A DNA stretch of 64,000 nucleotides from VBOC01 sp964512655 (lineage in GTDB: Bacteria > Bacteroidota > Ignavibacteria > UBA10030 > SZUA-254), in NCBI GenBank assembly GCA_964512655.1, contig CAZEJT010000002.1, positions 434,001 to 498,000 on the forward strand, given 5' to 3'. The notes beneath the pieces were generated by a model that was given only the letters and a program-made list of their open reading frames with translations, had not been told where the DNA came from and ran no database searches. Shown piece after piece: positions 32,893 to 41,711 of this stretch (positions within the stretch are counted from its first letter, which is position 1; every line of letters starts with the position of its first letter). Position numbers and translations under genes: made by a program.

Positions 32893-35136
32893 TTATTCCG
32901 CAAGCGTGAACGGCACTGAGACTCTCAACACGAAATCGCGCCCCGGGTTCAAGGCATAATCTTTGTACCGGCTCAGATGATCAAAGTACGCTTTGTCGAA
33001 GAGGTTATTTACTGAGAAATCCACGAGTAACCGTCCCGCCGGCAGGGCAAATTCTCCCCCCGCTCCAACATTGAACAACGTGTATCCGCCCGTTGGGTCT
33101 TCAAACGCGTCCACCCGATTCTGGTCCAGGACAATCTGCGCGCCGAGAGAGAGGTAGGGGTTGAGAAGCGCCCCCGCTGAGGCCTCTGTCAGGCGTATTC
33201 CGGCTTTGAACCGGTTTGCCGGCACGATCGGAAGCCATGTATCGGTCTCCTCATTCCTCGCGTACACCAGATCGAATCCGCCGTGACAAATGATATTGTC
33301 GCTCACGGCGCCCTGAAGTCTGATTTCCATTCCACTCAACGTGGCGTTTGCCTGGCGCTGCTGGTATTTTTCGAAGCCGGTCGCGGAATCAATCACTCCG
33401 GTCGGGCTCAGGAAAATATACCGGTTAATCCTGTTCCGATAGAGCGATACTTCTGCCACTACCCGCGGAGAGACGTATCGGCCCGATAGGTCGAGATTGA
33501 ACGACTCCTCGGGAGACAGATCCGGATCTCCCACCTTGAAACGGACACTCCCTTCGTCCGCGCCGTTGATATACAATTCCTCGGCGATCGGCGATCGCCA
33601 ACCCCGCCCCACGTTCAAGGACGCCGAGGCCTGCTCTGAAGCATGCCAGACGATGCCTGCCGTCCCCGTCACCGCATTGAATGTCTTCGACTGTGCGCCG
33701 ATGCCAAGGTCGCCATTTTCATCCACATCCAGTTTTCGCGAGTCGAAGCGGATACCTCCCGCGAGACTTACCTCCGGCAACCGGTACTGCTCGAAAACAT
33801 AGCCGGCGTAATTGTTCTGCGTGAATCCCGGGATGAGCGGCATCAGCCCGAGGGTCTCGTTCTTCTGAGTCATCACCGAAGCGCCGATCGTACCCGAGAG
33901 ACCCCCCACTCCACCGTGCTCCAGCCGCGCGTCAACGGTGTACGTCCGGAGCCTCAGGCGGATGGCAGCGGAATCTTCAATATCGATGATGCCGGAATCG
34001 TCGTACTCCGCCCTCTCGCTCCTCTGGTATGTGCCTCGAATCCCCAGGCGTAGCGTGGAAAGCGGACCGTCGTACGAGAGGTTGACCTTGTCGTGCGTAA
34101 TTTTTTGTGCGGGAGAAGGCGGCTCGCCGCCGGGCTCGGGAGATATGTGAAATTCCTGTCCGAAATGCGAGTACTCGGCTTTCACCTCTCCCCACTCCTG
34201 CTTCACCCCGAGGAGTCCGCTTCCGTTCAATTCGCGTTCCCAACTGTTGGGAAGGGTGCCCAGAGGCGTGGAGATGTCGTTAGTGTTCCGGTAATCGGCC
34301 TGGCCTTTATACTCGACAGCGTCGGATGTACCATACAGGGCAAGAGCTCCCGCCCCCTGGCTGTTGTTGGAGAATCCGTTCAGGAGAAGCTGGCCCCCCA
34401 AATGCACCGGGGCAATGCTGAGGGAAGCGGGCTCAGTTCTGATGAAGTTTACGACCCCGCCCAAAGCGTCTGAACCGAAGAGCACGCTGTTGGGTCCCCT
34501 GAGGACTTCAATGCGGTCGATATCAAGTGCATCGACCTCGGGGCTCTGCTCATCATCCCATTGCTGGCTCTCGTGCCGAATCCCGTCCTCTGCCACTACG
34601 ACCCTCTGTCCCGTTAAGCCCCGTATGACAGGTTTCATGCTCACCGGACCGCGGGAGAAGGTGGATACTCCGGGTAGATCCTCGATAGAATTCATCACGC
34701 TCTGGCCGCGGTCTCTCATCAACTCCCTGTTCTCAGCGGTGGCCACCGGCTGCGGCGAATCGTTGATGCTAACCGGTTGAGGTTGCGCGGTGACCGTCAC
34801 TGCGGGAAGTTCGAGCGGGGTTGCGTGGAGGGTGGCATCGGCCGTGGCATCCGACGAGCCCGCCTCGACGGTTTTTGTTTCTACCGAGTACCCGATGATG
34901 TGGAATTCAACGAGGTACGTTCCCCGGGGGATCGGGGTGATCGAGTATTTACCCTGGGCATTTGTAGGCGCGTGGAATCCTGTGCCTGTCAAAAGCACAT
35001 TGACGTTCGCGAGAGGGGCCCCCTGATCATCTGTAACGGTTCCGGAAACGCTTTGGGCTCGTGCCGGCATGCTAATGAGAAGAACGGCAAACCACGCGAA
35101 AATAACGGCTCTGATGGAGTCGGACAAATTCCTCAT
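32893..35136 (-). CDS. TonB-dependent outer-membrane receptor
   Basis: 747 residues. Signal peptide (FAWFAVLLISMPARAQ), a carboxypeptidase-regulatory-like domain (VSGTVTDDQGAPLANVNVLL), then a plug (SVMNSIEDLPGVSTFSRG; VIRGLTGQRVVVAEDGIRHE; IEVLRGPNSVLFGSDALGG) and a barrel with the TonB-receptor C-terminus LNPGRDFVLRVSVPF. The plug resembles metal/haem or vitamin receptors of the Fep/Btu type more than the SusC type, but the ligand is unknown. Paralog of the receptor at 23869. SD (GGAAGGAAT) precedes the ATG. Confidence 0.9.
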   Translation of the reverse strand: MRNLSDSIRAVIFAWFAVLLISMPARAQSVSGTVTDDQGAPLANVNVLLTGTGFHAPTNAQGKYSITPIPRGTYLVEFHIIGYSVETKTVEAGSSDATADATLHATPLELPAVTVTAQPQPVSINDSPQPVATAENRELMRDRGQSVMNSIEDLPGVSTFSRGPVSMKPVIRGLTGQRVVVAEDGIRHESQQWDDEQSPEVDALDIDRIEVLRGPNSVLFGSDALGGVVNFIRTEPASLSIAPVHLGGQLLLNGFSNNSQGAGALALYGTSDAVEYKGQADYRNTNDISTPLGTLPNSWERELNGSGLLGVKQEWGEVKAEYSHFGQEFHISPEPGGEPPSPAQKITHDKVNLSYDGPLSTLRLGIRGTYQRSERAEYDDSGIIDIEDSAAIRLRLRTYTVDARLEHGGVGGLSGTIGASVMTQKNETLGLMPLIPGFTQNNYAGYVFEQYRLPEVSLAGGIRFDSRKLDVDENGDLGIGAQSKTFNAVTGTAGIVWHASEQASASLNVGRGWRSPIAEELYINGADEGSVRFKVGDPDLSPEESFNLDLSGRYVSPRVVAEVSLYRNRINRYIFLSPTGVIDSATGFEKYQQRQANATLSGMEIRLQGAVSDNIICHGGFDLVYARNEETDTWLPIVPANRFKAGIRLTEASAGALLNPYLSLGAQIVLDQNRVDAFEDPTGGYTLFNVGAGGEFALPAGRLLVDFSVNNLFDKAYFDHLSRYKDYALNPGRDFVLRVSVPFTLAE

Positions 35137-35199
35137 GTTTTGATTCCTTCCAGGAGAATGTGATGGAACATGCGAGCAAACAATGATACTGCCGCAGGT

Positions 35200-35222
35200 G
35201 TAGCCGCGGGCTTTAGCCCGCG
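35200..35222 (+). repeat. Palindromic repeat family A, copy 9
   Basis: GTAGCCGCGGG-CTTTAG-CCCGCG, consensus form, between the TonB receptor and a small exported protein gene on the same strand. Confidence 0.8.
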
Positions 35223-35231
35223 CTCATTTAC

Positions 35232-35552
35232 TCAGGCTGACTGGAAGGAAATCGGAGGAGATTTGTCCCGAACGGGATTGAGCGGGGATGGATCGACGAG
35301 GATTGTCCGCACTGGTTGCGGACACACTCCGAGGAGAAGTGTCGGAGAAACGGCGTTGAAAACGAATGCCTTGGGCGCATTGTCCTTATCAAACGTCTCC
35401 CAGTTGAGGGAGAGCGTTGTGAATCCCGGCACACTGCTTTGTGCCGGGTGGAACTCCTCAAACTCCTGCCGGAATAACTCCGTCCGGAACCCAAAGTATG
35501 TAAGCGCTACGAGGACCGCGACAACACGGTACGAAGGGCTCAGCGCCCTCAT
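35232..35552 (-). CDS. Small membrane-anchored or exported hypothetical protein
   Basis: 106 residues from ATG 35552: SYRVVAVLVALTYFGFRTEL is a single N-terminal hydrophobic segment, then an unrecognised domain (FHPAQSSVPGFTTLSLNWETF; AFVFNAVSPTLLLGVCPQPVRTILVDPSPLN). The frame extends to 35684, but those codons come from family A repeat copies and are rejected. A weak TGGAA precedes the ATG. Between the unknown gene at 35681 and the TonB receptor, same strand, so possibly in a transcript with both. Confidence 0.5.
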   Translation of the reverse strand: MRALSPSYRVVAVLVALTYFGFRTELFRQEFEEFHPAQSSVPGFTTLSLNWETFDKDNAPKAFVFNAVSPTLLLGVCPQPVRTILVDPSPLNPVRDKSPPISFQSA

Positions 35553-35586
35553 GATTCCAGCACTGCCGCGGGTCCCTGCAATTCCG

Positions 35587-35644
35587 GCAGGCGCAGGCTT
35601 CAACTTCGCGCCTTCAGATCGGTAGGCGCAGGCTTTAGCCTGCG
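35587..35644 (+). repeat. Family A repeat pair (degenerate and intact)
   Basis: A decayed copy (GGCAGGCGCAGGCTTCAACTT, 35587-35611) is followed by an intact GTAGGCGCAGG-CTTTAG-CCTGCG (35622-35644). Confidence 0.65.
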
Positions 35645-35680
35645 TGCCCTCCAATAGGTGGTCGCGCGCTCTTGCCCCGG

Positions 35681-37408
35681 TCACCGCGGCCTGGCCATTG
35701 CGGTTTCGGGATGATACTGTCCGCCCGGAAATACTCTCAGGAAGTATTTCCCCGATTCGTCCTGCTCGGCGAGTAGTGTCATGTCGCGGTCACTCCGCGC
35801 GGCCTCGGTGAGCCGCGTGATCTGATCGAGAAGCATCGAGGTCATCTGAACCCCCACGAATCTTGCCTTCCCCGTACCATACGAGCTGTTCATGACGGGA
35901 ATGAACATGTTTTCAGTGGAGTTCATATCTCCGGTCCCTGTCATGTTGCTGGCAAACTGAAAGATCCTCGGGTTCGGCGCAATTCCGCCGACGATCGTCC
36001 CTTCCCACCGGAACGGGGTTGCACCGGCGAGAAAATCGCCTGTTACCGTAGAGGCGAGAACCGGCTCAAGCGGAATACGGTGCACCTGCAGAGGTTCATC
36101 CGCGGATCGGTCATCATCACCCGCAATGGAGCTATCCTGCAGTTCACCCTTCCCGAGTTTGAGGTGGGACAGCGGTTCCTGGACGATCCTCGCAACCTCC
36201 TTGCGGGAAGCGGTTGAACCGAACCTGCGCATGAAGTCCCCTCCACGGCCTTCGAGCGAAGAAATCGTCGAGCCCGCCGCGGATGGCTCCTTCAGATTCA
36301 CCCAGTCGCCAACTCGTATGACCACCGTGTCGTGTTTGATCTCGCGGCTGTTGAAAGAAAGAATCCGGTACTCCTCCTCCGGTGGCGGAAAGAGGAGAGG
36401 GTGCTTCGAATCGAGGCGCAGGACCCTCGGAGAAACTAGTCCAAATGCATTGTTCACCTGCTTCGAAATCCGCTGACCCGTCACATCCATGGCGCGGTTC
36501 ATGGCGGCTATGAACCGGGAGGAGCGATCGGCGTCTCGCAGGAGACGATCCGACAGTTCCACGTTAAGCCAGTGTCCGAAACCCACGCTGTCGTTCGAAA
36601 ATGTCCCCTGGCGGTTTCCTCCCCCCGAGAGCCGGGCATAGCCCGAATCGTACATCGCCAGCGAACACGACACCCTGGAGCTCCGGAGCGTGTCGCGGAC
36701 TGAAAGGCTGATCTGAGATATTCCCCACTGTTCATCGGTAGTCCGTCCGTTGCTTACTACCACGTCTGTGGCAACGATGGGGCGGGGGAAGGAGCGGGAG
36801 GTGAAGGTGTGCAAAGACAGGCTCACGTGAATCAGGTCGGTGAGCATTTCATGCCACTGCTGGAACAATGTTTCGTTCAGCCGCCCGATGTCGTCGTCGG
36901 TAGACAATGGAGGTCCGTCGGAGCCGGCAATCATCAGCCATTCGGCCCCCAGCTGCTGGAAGAGCTCCGCGCCGAAGCGCGCCGAACGCTCGTCGCGCAC
37001 GGGGTGGGGGACCTGGATATACAACCGTTTCGTCTGATTCCTGTTGTACACAAACGTTCCCCATCCAAGCCTGATCGGCTCGTTCTCCCGGATCACGTCG
37101 TACGCGACAGAGTTCCTCCAATCGGGGATTTGAACCAGCGCGTAATTGTATCGCGCGAGTATTCTACGGCAGCTGTCGAGCGAGTGCGCCTGGAAAAATG
37201 TGAACGCCCGCCTCCACTCACTCAGGTCGCTCGCGGTCGCGGGAGCGGGCTGAGCGCGCCCCGATAGAGCGCGCTTCGCGATGTTCTCTGCCATCGCCGG
37301 AAAATCGACGGGGACTCTGGCCTGTGGACGGCACTCCTGGCCGCGGATTGCGAACAGAGCCACGAATAGGAGACACGACCGCCTGATTACCCGAATCAGC
37401 GGGTGCAT
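35681..37408 (-). CDS. Exported protein of unknown function
   Basis: 575 residues with a signal-like start (RRSCLLFVALFAIRGQECRPQ). The mature protein has a region FVYNRNQTKRLYIQVPHPVRD followed by RFGAELFQQLGAEWLMIAGSDGPP, which resembles secreted hydrolase folds but lacks a recognisable metal or nucleophile triad. The C-terminal half is beta-rich. I do not recognise a family; similar long exported proteins with no domain are common in this group. No close upstream gene; downstream on the same strand are the small protein at 35232 and the TonB receptor. Confidence 0.65.
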   Translation of the reverse strand: MHPLIRVIRRSCLLFVALFAIRGQECRPQARVPVDFPAMAENIAKRALSGRAQPAPATASDLSEWRRAFTFFQAHSLDSCRRILARYNYALVQIPDWRNSVAYDVIRENEPIRLGWGTFVYNRNQTKRLYIQVPHPVRDERSARFGAELFQQLGAEWLMIAGSDGPPLSTDDDIGRLNETLFQQWHEMLTDLIHVSLSLHTFTSRSFPRPIVATDVVVSNGRTTDEQWGISQISLSVRDTLRSSRVSCSLAMYDSGYARLSGGGNRQGTFSNDSVGFGHWLNVELSDRLLRDADRSSRFIAAMNRAMDVTGQRISKQVNNAFGLVSPRVLRLDSKHPLLFPPPEEEYRILSFNSREIKHDTVVIRVGDWVNLKEPSAAGSTISSLEGRGGDFMRRFGSTASRKEVARIVQEPLSHLKLGKGELQDSSIAGDDDRSADEPLQVHRIPLEPVLASTVTGDFLAGATPFRWEGTIVGGIAPNPRIFQFASNMTGTGDMNSTENMFIPVMNSSYGTGKARFVGVQMTSMLLDQITRLTEAARSDRDMTLLAEQDESGKYFLRVFPGGQYHPETAMARPR

Positions 37409-37681
37409 AAACGCGATGAGAGAGATGATTAAGTTTTGGTCCCTCGGAGGAGGCAGGTGAAGCGGGGTACCTGCCGGTTATATGGTAGGCCAATAAACGA
37501 TGAAAGTCAAACCACTTTTACCGATTTGCTTGTCTTGATTCACCAACGTTTATGACCGATTTTTTGGACAAATCCGCTTGAAATCCATCAAATTTGACGC
37601 CCATGAGCAAGGTTTCCAGTGGCATGTCCTTTGTATCACACCCTTGCGATGGGTTTATCTACATATGGTAAGGAAAATGCC

Positions 37682-38905
37682 ATGAGACGAATACTAGTGT
37701 TAGCGCTGGCCCTTGCGGCCTTTAGTGGGGTCTCCAGAACGGAACCTCTCTACGACGGTTACGGCACTCATGCCAGTTTTGGAGTGTTTTACTCGTCACT
37801 CGGGCGACATGGCGAGTGGATTCAATTCAACTCAGGATACGCATGGAGGCCGTACTATGTCTCCCATGGTTGGCGTCCGTACCTTTACGGGCGCTGGATC
37901 TGGAGTGATTATGGTTGGTACTGGGCGTCTGACGAGCCTTATGGATGGGCCGTGTATCACTATGGGCGCTGGTACTATGACGATTACTACGGCTGGGTCT
38001 GGATTCCCGGAGATGTCTGGGGTCCGTCGTGGGTCGAATGGCGCTACGACGATGATTACATCGGGTGGGCGCCGCTTTCTCCCTACGCGACTTTCGACTT
38101 GAGCGTAGGAGTCAACTACTACGGCGGATGGTCGGCGCCGTACACGTACTGGAATTTCGTGCCGTGCAGGAGCTTTGTCGGTGTGCGGGTTGCCGACTAT
38201 GTGCAGCCGATCGACAGGACCCGTAGAATATTCGGGAATACACGGTCGGTCGTCAACATTGGAATCGACAACAATCGCGTCGTCAACCGCGGAGTAGACG
38301 TCGGCTTCGTCGAACGCCGCGGCAACGTACGGGTCGACAGGGCCGACGTCGTCACGAGCGACCGGGGTGCGGGGGAGCGGCTTGTGAGAGACGGCAACCG
38401 GCAGCGCGTTGAAGTGTTCCGCCCGAGGCTCGATCCCCAGGTTCGAAACGAGTTTGCGCGGCCGGATAACGCCATACGCTCGGAACATCCGTTCTCGTTT
38501 GAGAGACCGGCCGACAGATCAGGCGACAGACCAGCCGACAGATCGGGCGACAGGGCCATCGAGCGGCAGGGCGATCGAAGGAATGACAACGGATTCAGCC
38601 GGCCCGACCGGGCCCCTGATCCCCGCAGGGATACGAGAATTCAGCGCGGAGCGGCCCCTGAACGCAGGATGGATTCGCCGAGGCCTCCCGATAGGGAAGT
38701 CTCCCGGGAGCGGCAGATAAGGGAAGCCCCACGTCCCGAGATGAACAGGCCGCAGCGTGAGGTTCAGCAGCAGGCCCCTCGTTACCAGGAACGCCGGGCG
38801 CCGGCTGTGCGACAGGCGCCGGAGAGAATGGCGCCGCGACGCGAACCTCCGAGGGAACGCTCGCGCGATCGCCGCGACGAACCCCCTCGCGACCGGAGGC
38901 GGTAA
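37682..38905 (+). CDS. DUF6600-like exported protein with Arg/Pro-rich tail
   Basis: 407 residues from ATG 37682, which has AAGGAAAATGCC upstream; the longer frame from 37619 is unsupported. Signal peptide ILVLALALAAFSGVS, then Tyr/Trp-rich repeats (YLYGRWIWSDYGWYW; WAVYHYGRWYYDD; YGWVWIPGDVWGPSWVEWR), the pattern of DUF6600 proteins. From about residue 260 the sequence is low complexity with DRPADRSGDR-type repeats, strongly charged. The role is unknown. It is followed by a perfect intrinsic terminator. Confidence 0.75.
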   Translation: MRRILVLALALAAFSGVSRTEPLYDGYGTHASFGVFYSSLGRHGEWIQFNSGYAWRPYYVSHGWRPYLYGRWIWSDYGWYWASDEPYGWAVYHYGRWYYDDYYGWVWIPGDVWGPSWVEWRYDDDYIGWAPLSPYATFDLSVGVNYYGGWSAPYTYWNFVPCRSFVGVRVADYVQPIDRTRRIFGNTRSVVNIGIDNNRVVNRGVDVGFVERRGNVRVDRADVVTSDRGAGERLVRDGNRQRVEVFRPRLDPQVRNEFARPDNAIRSEHPFSFERPADRSGDRPADRSGDRAIERQGDRRNDNGFSRPDRAPDPRRDTRIQRGAAPERRMDSPRPPDREVSRERQIREAPRPEMNRPQREVQQQAPRYQERRAPAVRQAPERMAPRREPPRERSRDRRDEPPRDRRR

Positions 38906-38925
38906 CAGATGTGGAAGTGTGGCAC

Positions 38926-38964
38926 AAAAGGGCAATCCCCAAAATGGATTGCCCTTTTGTTTTT
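38926..38964 (+). terminator. Intrinsic terminator after the DUF6600 gene
   Basis: A 13-bp perfect stem (AAAAGGGCAATCC 38926-38938 with GGATTGCCCTTTT 38946-38958), loop CCAAAAT, then GTTTTT. The flanking A and T runs make it potentially bidirectional. Confidence 0.9.
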
Positions 38965-38983
38965 CGCTTGGTGGCCACCGGCT

Positions 38984-39000
38984 GTAGGCGCCGGCTTTAT
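38984..39000 (+). repeat. Family A repeat, left half only
   Basis: GTAGGCGCCGGCTTTAT: left arm and loop with no right arm. Confidence 0.5.
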
Positions 39001-39037
39001 CAGATGGCTCACCCCTCCGATCGCGCTCTTCACGGTT

Positions 39038-39060
39038 GTAGCCGCGGGCTTCAGCCCGCG
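39038..39060 (+). repeat. Palindromic repeat family A, copy 12
   Basis: GTAGCCGCGGG-CTTCAG-CCCGCG. Confidence 0.8.
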
Positions 39061-39087
39061 CAAGCGTTCGCTCCGGGGATACGGAGA

Positions 39088-39118
39088 ACTGGTGTCACGG
39101 TCCATACCGTGACACCAG
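39088..39118. repeat. Palindromic repeat family B, copy 2
   Basis: Perfect inverted repeat with arms CTGGTGTCACGGT and ACCGTGACACCAG around a 4-nt centre. Identical to the copies at 22732-22762 and 43758-43788. Confidence 0.8.
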
Positions 39119-39141
39119 CCGGGATCTGCTCTGCCTCCGTT

Positions 39142-39191
39142 CGTTCCGCCGCTCCGCGGCGGAACGCGGCTTTGGGGGCACTCCGCGCCCC
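39142..39191 (+). repeat. Palindromic repeat family C, copy 2
   Basis: CGTTCCGCCGC-TCC-GCGGCGGAACG followed by GGGGGC-ACTCCGC-GCCCCC, the same two-hairpin architecture as copy 1 at 20492-20541. Confidence 0.7.
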
Positions 39192-39195
39192 CAGT

Positions 39196-39218
39196 GTAGC
39201 CGCCGGCTTTAGCCGGCG
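39196..39218 (+). repeat. Palindromic repeat family A, copy 13
   Basis: GTAGCCGCCGG-CTTTAG-CCGGCG, directly downstream of family C copy 2 and 25 bp from the stop of the DUF5916 gene. Confidence 0.8.
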
Positions 39219-39242
39219 CAGGCTATAAGGATTTCCCTTTAT

Positions 39243-41681
39243 TCACAGACTGAGCCAATAGCTTACCTTCAACAGCAGCACATTCGAGGGAGGCGATTCG
39301 AATGTGGCGTCGATGTTGTTGGCAAACGTCGATGAGTAATCGCCGAGCGTACCATTGCGCGCCTGAGACCAAACGAGAAAGAGCGTGCTACCCGGCAGAT
39401 ACTCCCAGCGCAGGACAATGTTCGTGTTAAAGAACTGCCTGTTGAAGTCGGGATTGCGGTCGTAATGATCCGGAGCAACAAAATCCGACGTCCCCACAAG
39501 CTGGCGGAAATTCTCGTAGTGCCCCTTTGCCATGAATAGCTGGGCGTACACCTGCAGGGTCAGATCTCTCGTAAAGGTGACCGTCCCGCGCAGCGTGAAA
39601 TTCACCTGGTTGGTACTTCGGTCCGAGAAGATACTCCGTGTCGCCCCCGAGACAAGGATCGTGTCTGCCCAGGCTTCCAGTCTGTCGATCCGGTCGAGGG
39701 CCGTCGCGAAATCCCACTCCATCCAGGAGAGCGGCTTGAGATTCACCCCGACCTGAATCGCCTCCTCCCGCTTGAGCTTTTCATCCCAGGCATAGGCCTG
39801 GTTGAGCGTTACGATAATGCTGCTGCGTTGGTCCGATGTGAGATTGAGGCCGACGTCGTACGCATTCGGTTTTCGGTACAGCCCGTTCCCCCTCGTCTCA
39901 CGATGGTCGTAAAGACCGAGTCCGATGTCGGTAAAGATTCCAGTCCCCCAGTAGTTCCAGAAGAGCTGGTCGGATCCGAGATGGATCTGGCGAAAGATAT
40001 TAGCGCCTTCGAAGGTATGCCGTTGGTGGTAGAAGAGGCCGATATTGTAAGCCCGCACTACCTCTGCAGGAACGTCTTCCTTATAGGTAAGCGTCCCGAT
40101 CGCACCGATGTCGTCCGGGCTCCGGAAAAACCCCACATCGTTAATGTTGTAGTGGATCGACGTGAAGTCTGTCGAAAGGGACCAGAGCCAGTGGCGGCCG
40201 GCAATTCTCGCGAATTGCATTTTTCCAGCCGAGCCCGTATTGCGCTGATCATTCGGGCCGGGCGTGCTGGAGAAGGCGAGAAACCCTCCCAGCGTGTATG
40301 TGTTTTTCCCAAGCGCGAGATTCCAGTCATATCCATTGGTGAACGCAGGCGCTCGCTCCTGCTTCGCCACGGATGTGATGATCATCCCTACGTTGGAGTT
40401 ATCGAGCACGTCCTGCTTCAGGCGGACGACGCTGTAGTTTGCAAACGGCTCGAGAAGGGGCTCCGAGCGGTTTCCATTCAAATCGATGACGACGGCCCTC
40501 TCTTCCTTCGTGAATGCCTGAAGAGCCCCAACGGAGAGTCCCCCATTCGTCTTGCCGGTGAGTTTCGCCGCGCCGAGAATCGTCGCCTGCTCGGGAAGGT
40601 CGTCAATCCGTCCTCCCGCCGGCACCGGAACTTCATCGGGCGAGATCCCCCGCCCGATCCTTCTGGAATAGAACAACCCCGGGCCCGCCGCATCCCCAAA
40701 CGTCGTGAAGTGAACGATCTGGGTTCCCTCGATGAAGAACGGCCGTTTTTCCGGATAGAATGTTTCTACTGTCGAGAGGTTCAGGACTGCCGGATCGGCT
40801 TCGACCTGTCCGAAGTCGGGATTGAATGTCGCGTCGATTGTGAAATTGCTCGAGAGGCCGTACTTGAGGTCGAGCCCCGCATCGCCGAGCGTCTCCTGCC
40901 GTCGGTCGCGATAACTCGCCGCGGGATCATACCGCTGCTTCCCCGTCACAAACGGGAGAAACTCAAGCTGACGGGGATCGGGAAGGCCTCGCAATCCCCG
41001 GAGGTGGCCGTAACGGGAAATAAAGCCGCTCTCACTTTTGGGCGTGAACGCCCAGCGTTCATCCTCCTGCTTTCGGCTGATATGGCGGAGGAAATTGATG
41101 CCCCACACATTTTCTGAGGAATCTCCGAGTCCCGTTCTGTAGCGGAGCGACCGGAGAGGGATCTTTATCTCAGCACACCACCCCTCATCCGTTCTGCGGG
41201 TCTCCAGGTACCAAACCGGATCCCATGAATCGTCTTCATGGTTAGCATCGTCATACTGGAACTTATCGATCTTCACGCCGGCGGCGTTGAAGGTGAATTC
41301 CGCCCCCGTCTGATGATCGTGATAGGAATCGATCCGGATCGAGGCCTCGTCCGCTTCGATCTCGTTATCCCGCCGTGTGAGCCGCGCGACGATCTTGTCG
41401 GCCTCCCTGTCGTAAAACATGCATCCGAAATAGAGCGCTTCGTCGTCGTACAAGACTCGGATTTCCGATCGTTCGGAGGCGGGTTTTCCTTCTTCGGGAT
41501 CGCGCTGAATAAAGTCCGACGCGGGTTGGGCCGTCTGCCAGACGGGGTCGTCGAGCACGCCGTCGATTCGCGGTGGAGTGGTAACGCGGACAGCCTGCAC
41601 GCTTCGGGGGTTGTCACCCGAAACGGCAAGTCCGGAGTAAAAGAAACAGATTATCGGAAGGGCGAGAAGGGCTCTCTTCAA
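39243..41681 (-). CDS. DUF5916 outer-membrane protein with CBM9-like N-terminus
   Basis: 812 residues. Signal peptide (ALLALPIICFFYSGLAVSG), then a carbohydrate-binding-9-like domain (TTPPRIDGVLDDPVWQTAQPA; ALYFGCMFYDRE; WCAEIKIPLRSLRY), then a long beta-rich DUF5916 region with DATFNPDFGQVEADPA, TFYPEKRPFFIEGTQI and a C-terminal barrel-like end (LLLKVSYWLSL). The family is abundant in Bacteroidota and its function is unknown. It follows the TlpA-like protein gene by 30 bp. A paralog lies at 46865-49348. Confidence 0.87.
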   Translation of the reverse strand: MKRALLALPIICFFYSGLAVSGDNPRSVQAVRVTTPPRIDGVLDDPVWQTAQPASDFIQRDPEEGKPASERSEIRVLYDDEALYFGCMFYDREADKIVARLTRRDNEIEADEASIRIDSYHDHQTGAEFTFNAAGVKIDKFQYDDANHEDDSWDPVWYLETRRTDEGWCAEIKIPLRSLRYRTGLGDSSENVWGINFLRHISRKQEDERWAFTPKSESGFISRYGHLRGLRGLPDPRQLEFLPFVTGKQRYDPAASYRDRRQETLGDAGLDLKYGLSSNFTIDATFNPDFGQVEADPAVLNLSTVETFYPEKRPFFIEGTQIVHFTTFGDAAGPGLFYSRRIGRGISPDEVPVPAGGRIDDLPEQATILGAAKLTGKTNGGLSVGALQAFTKEERAVVIDLNGNRSEPLLEPFANYSVVRLKQDVLDNSNVGMIITSVAKQERAPAFTNGYDWNLALGKNTYTLGGFLAFSSTPGPNDQRNTGSAGKMQFARIAGRHWLWSLSTDFTSIHYNINDVGFFRSPDDIGAIGTLTYKEDVPAEVVRAYNIGLFYHQRHTFEGANIFRQIHLGSDQLFWNYWGTGIFTDIGLGLYDHRETRGNGLYRKPNAYDVGLNLTSDQRSSIIVTLNQAYAWDEKLKREEAIQVGVNLKPLSWMEWDFATALDRIDRLEAWADTILVSGATRSIFSDRSTNQVNFTLRGTVTFTRDLTLQVYAQLFMAKGHYENFRQLVGTSDFVAPDHYDRNPDFNRQFFNTNIVLRWEYLPGSTLFLVWSQARNGTLGDYSSTFANNIDATFESPPSNVLLLKVSYWLSL

Positions 41682-41711
41682 GCTGCTGGCGCTATGTGCG
41701 GAGCGTAGGGC

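Larger units (their letters stand above)
38906..39242. other. Intergenic stretch holding a terminator and five repeats
   Basis: Contains no gene I can support. It holds the 38926-38964 terminator, a half copy of family A (38984-39000), full family A copies (39038-39060 and 39196-39218), one family B copy (39088-39118) and one family C copy (39142-39191). Confidence 0.8.

Noticed and set aside
35553..35684. N-terminal extension of the small protein at 35232
   Set aside because: The extra codons translate family A repeat sequence (AKACAY, LKPAPAG); the hydrophobic segment begins after ATG 35552.
39828..41117. 429-residue plus-strand open frame
   Set aside because: Antisense to the DUF5916 gene; no signal, no domain, typical shadow composition.
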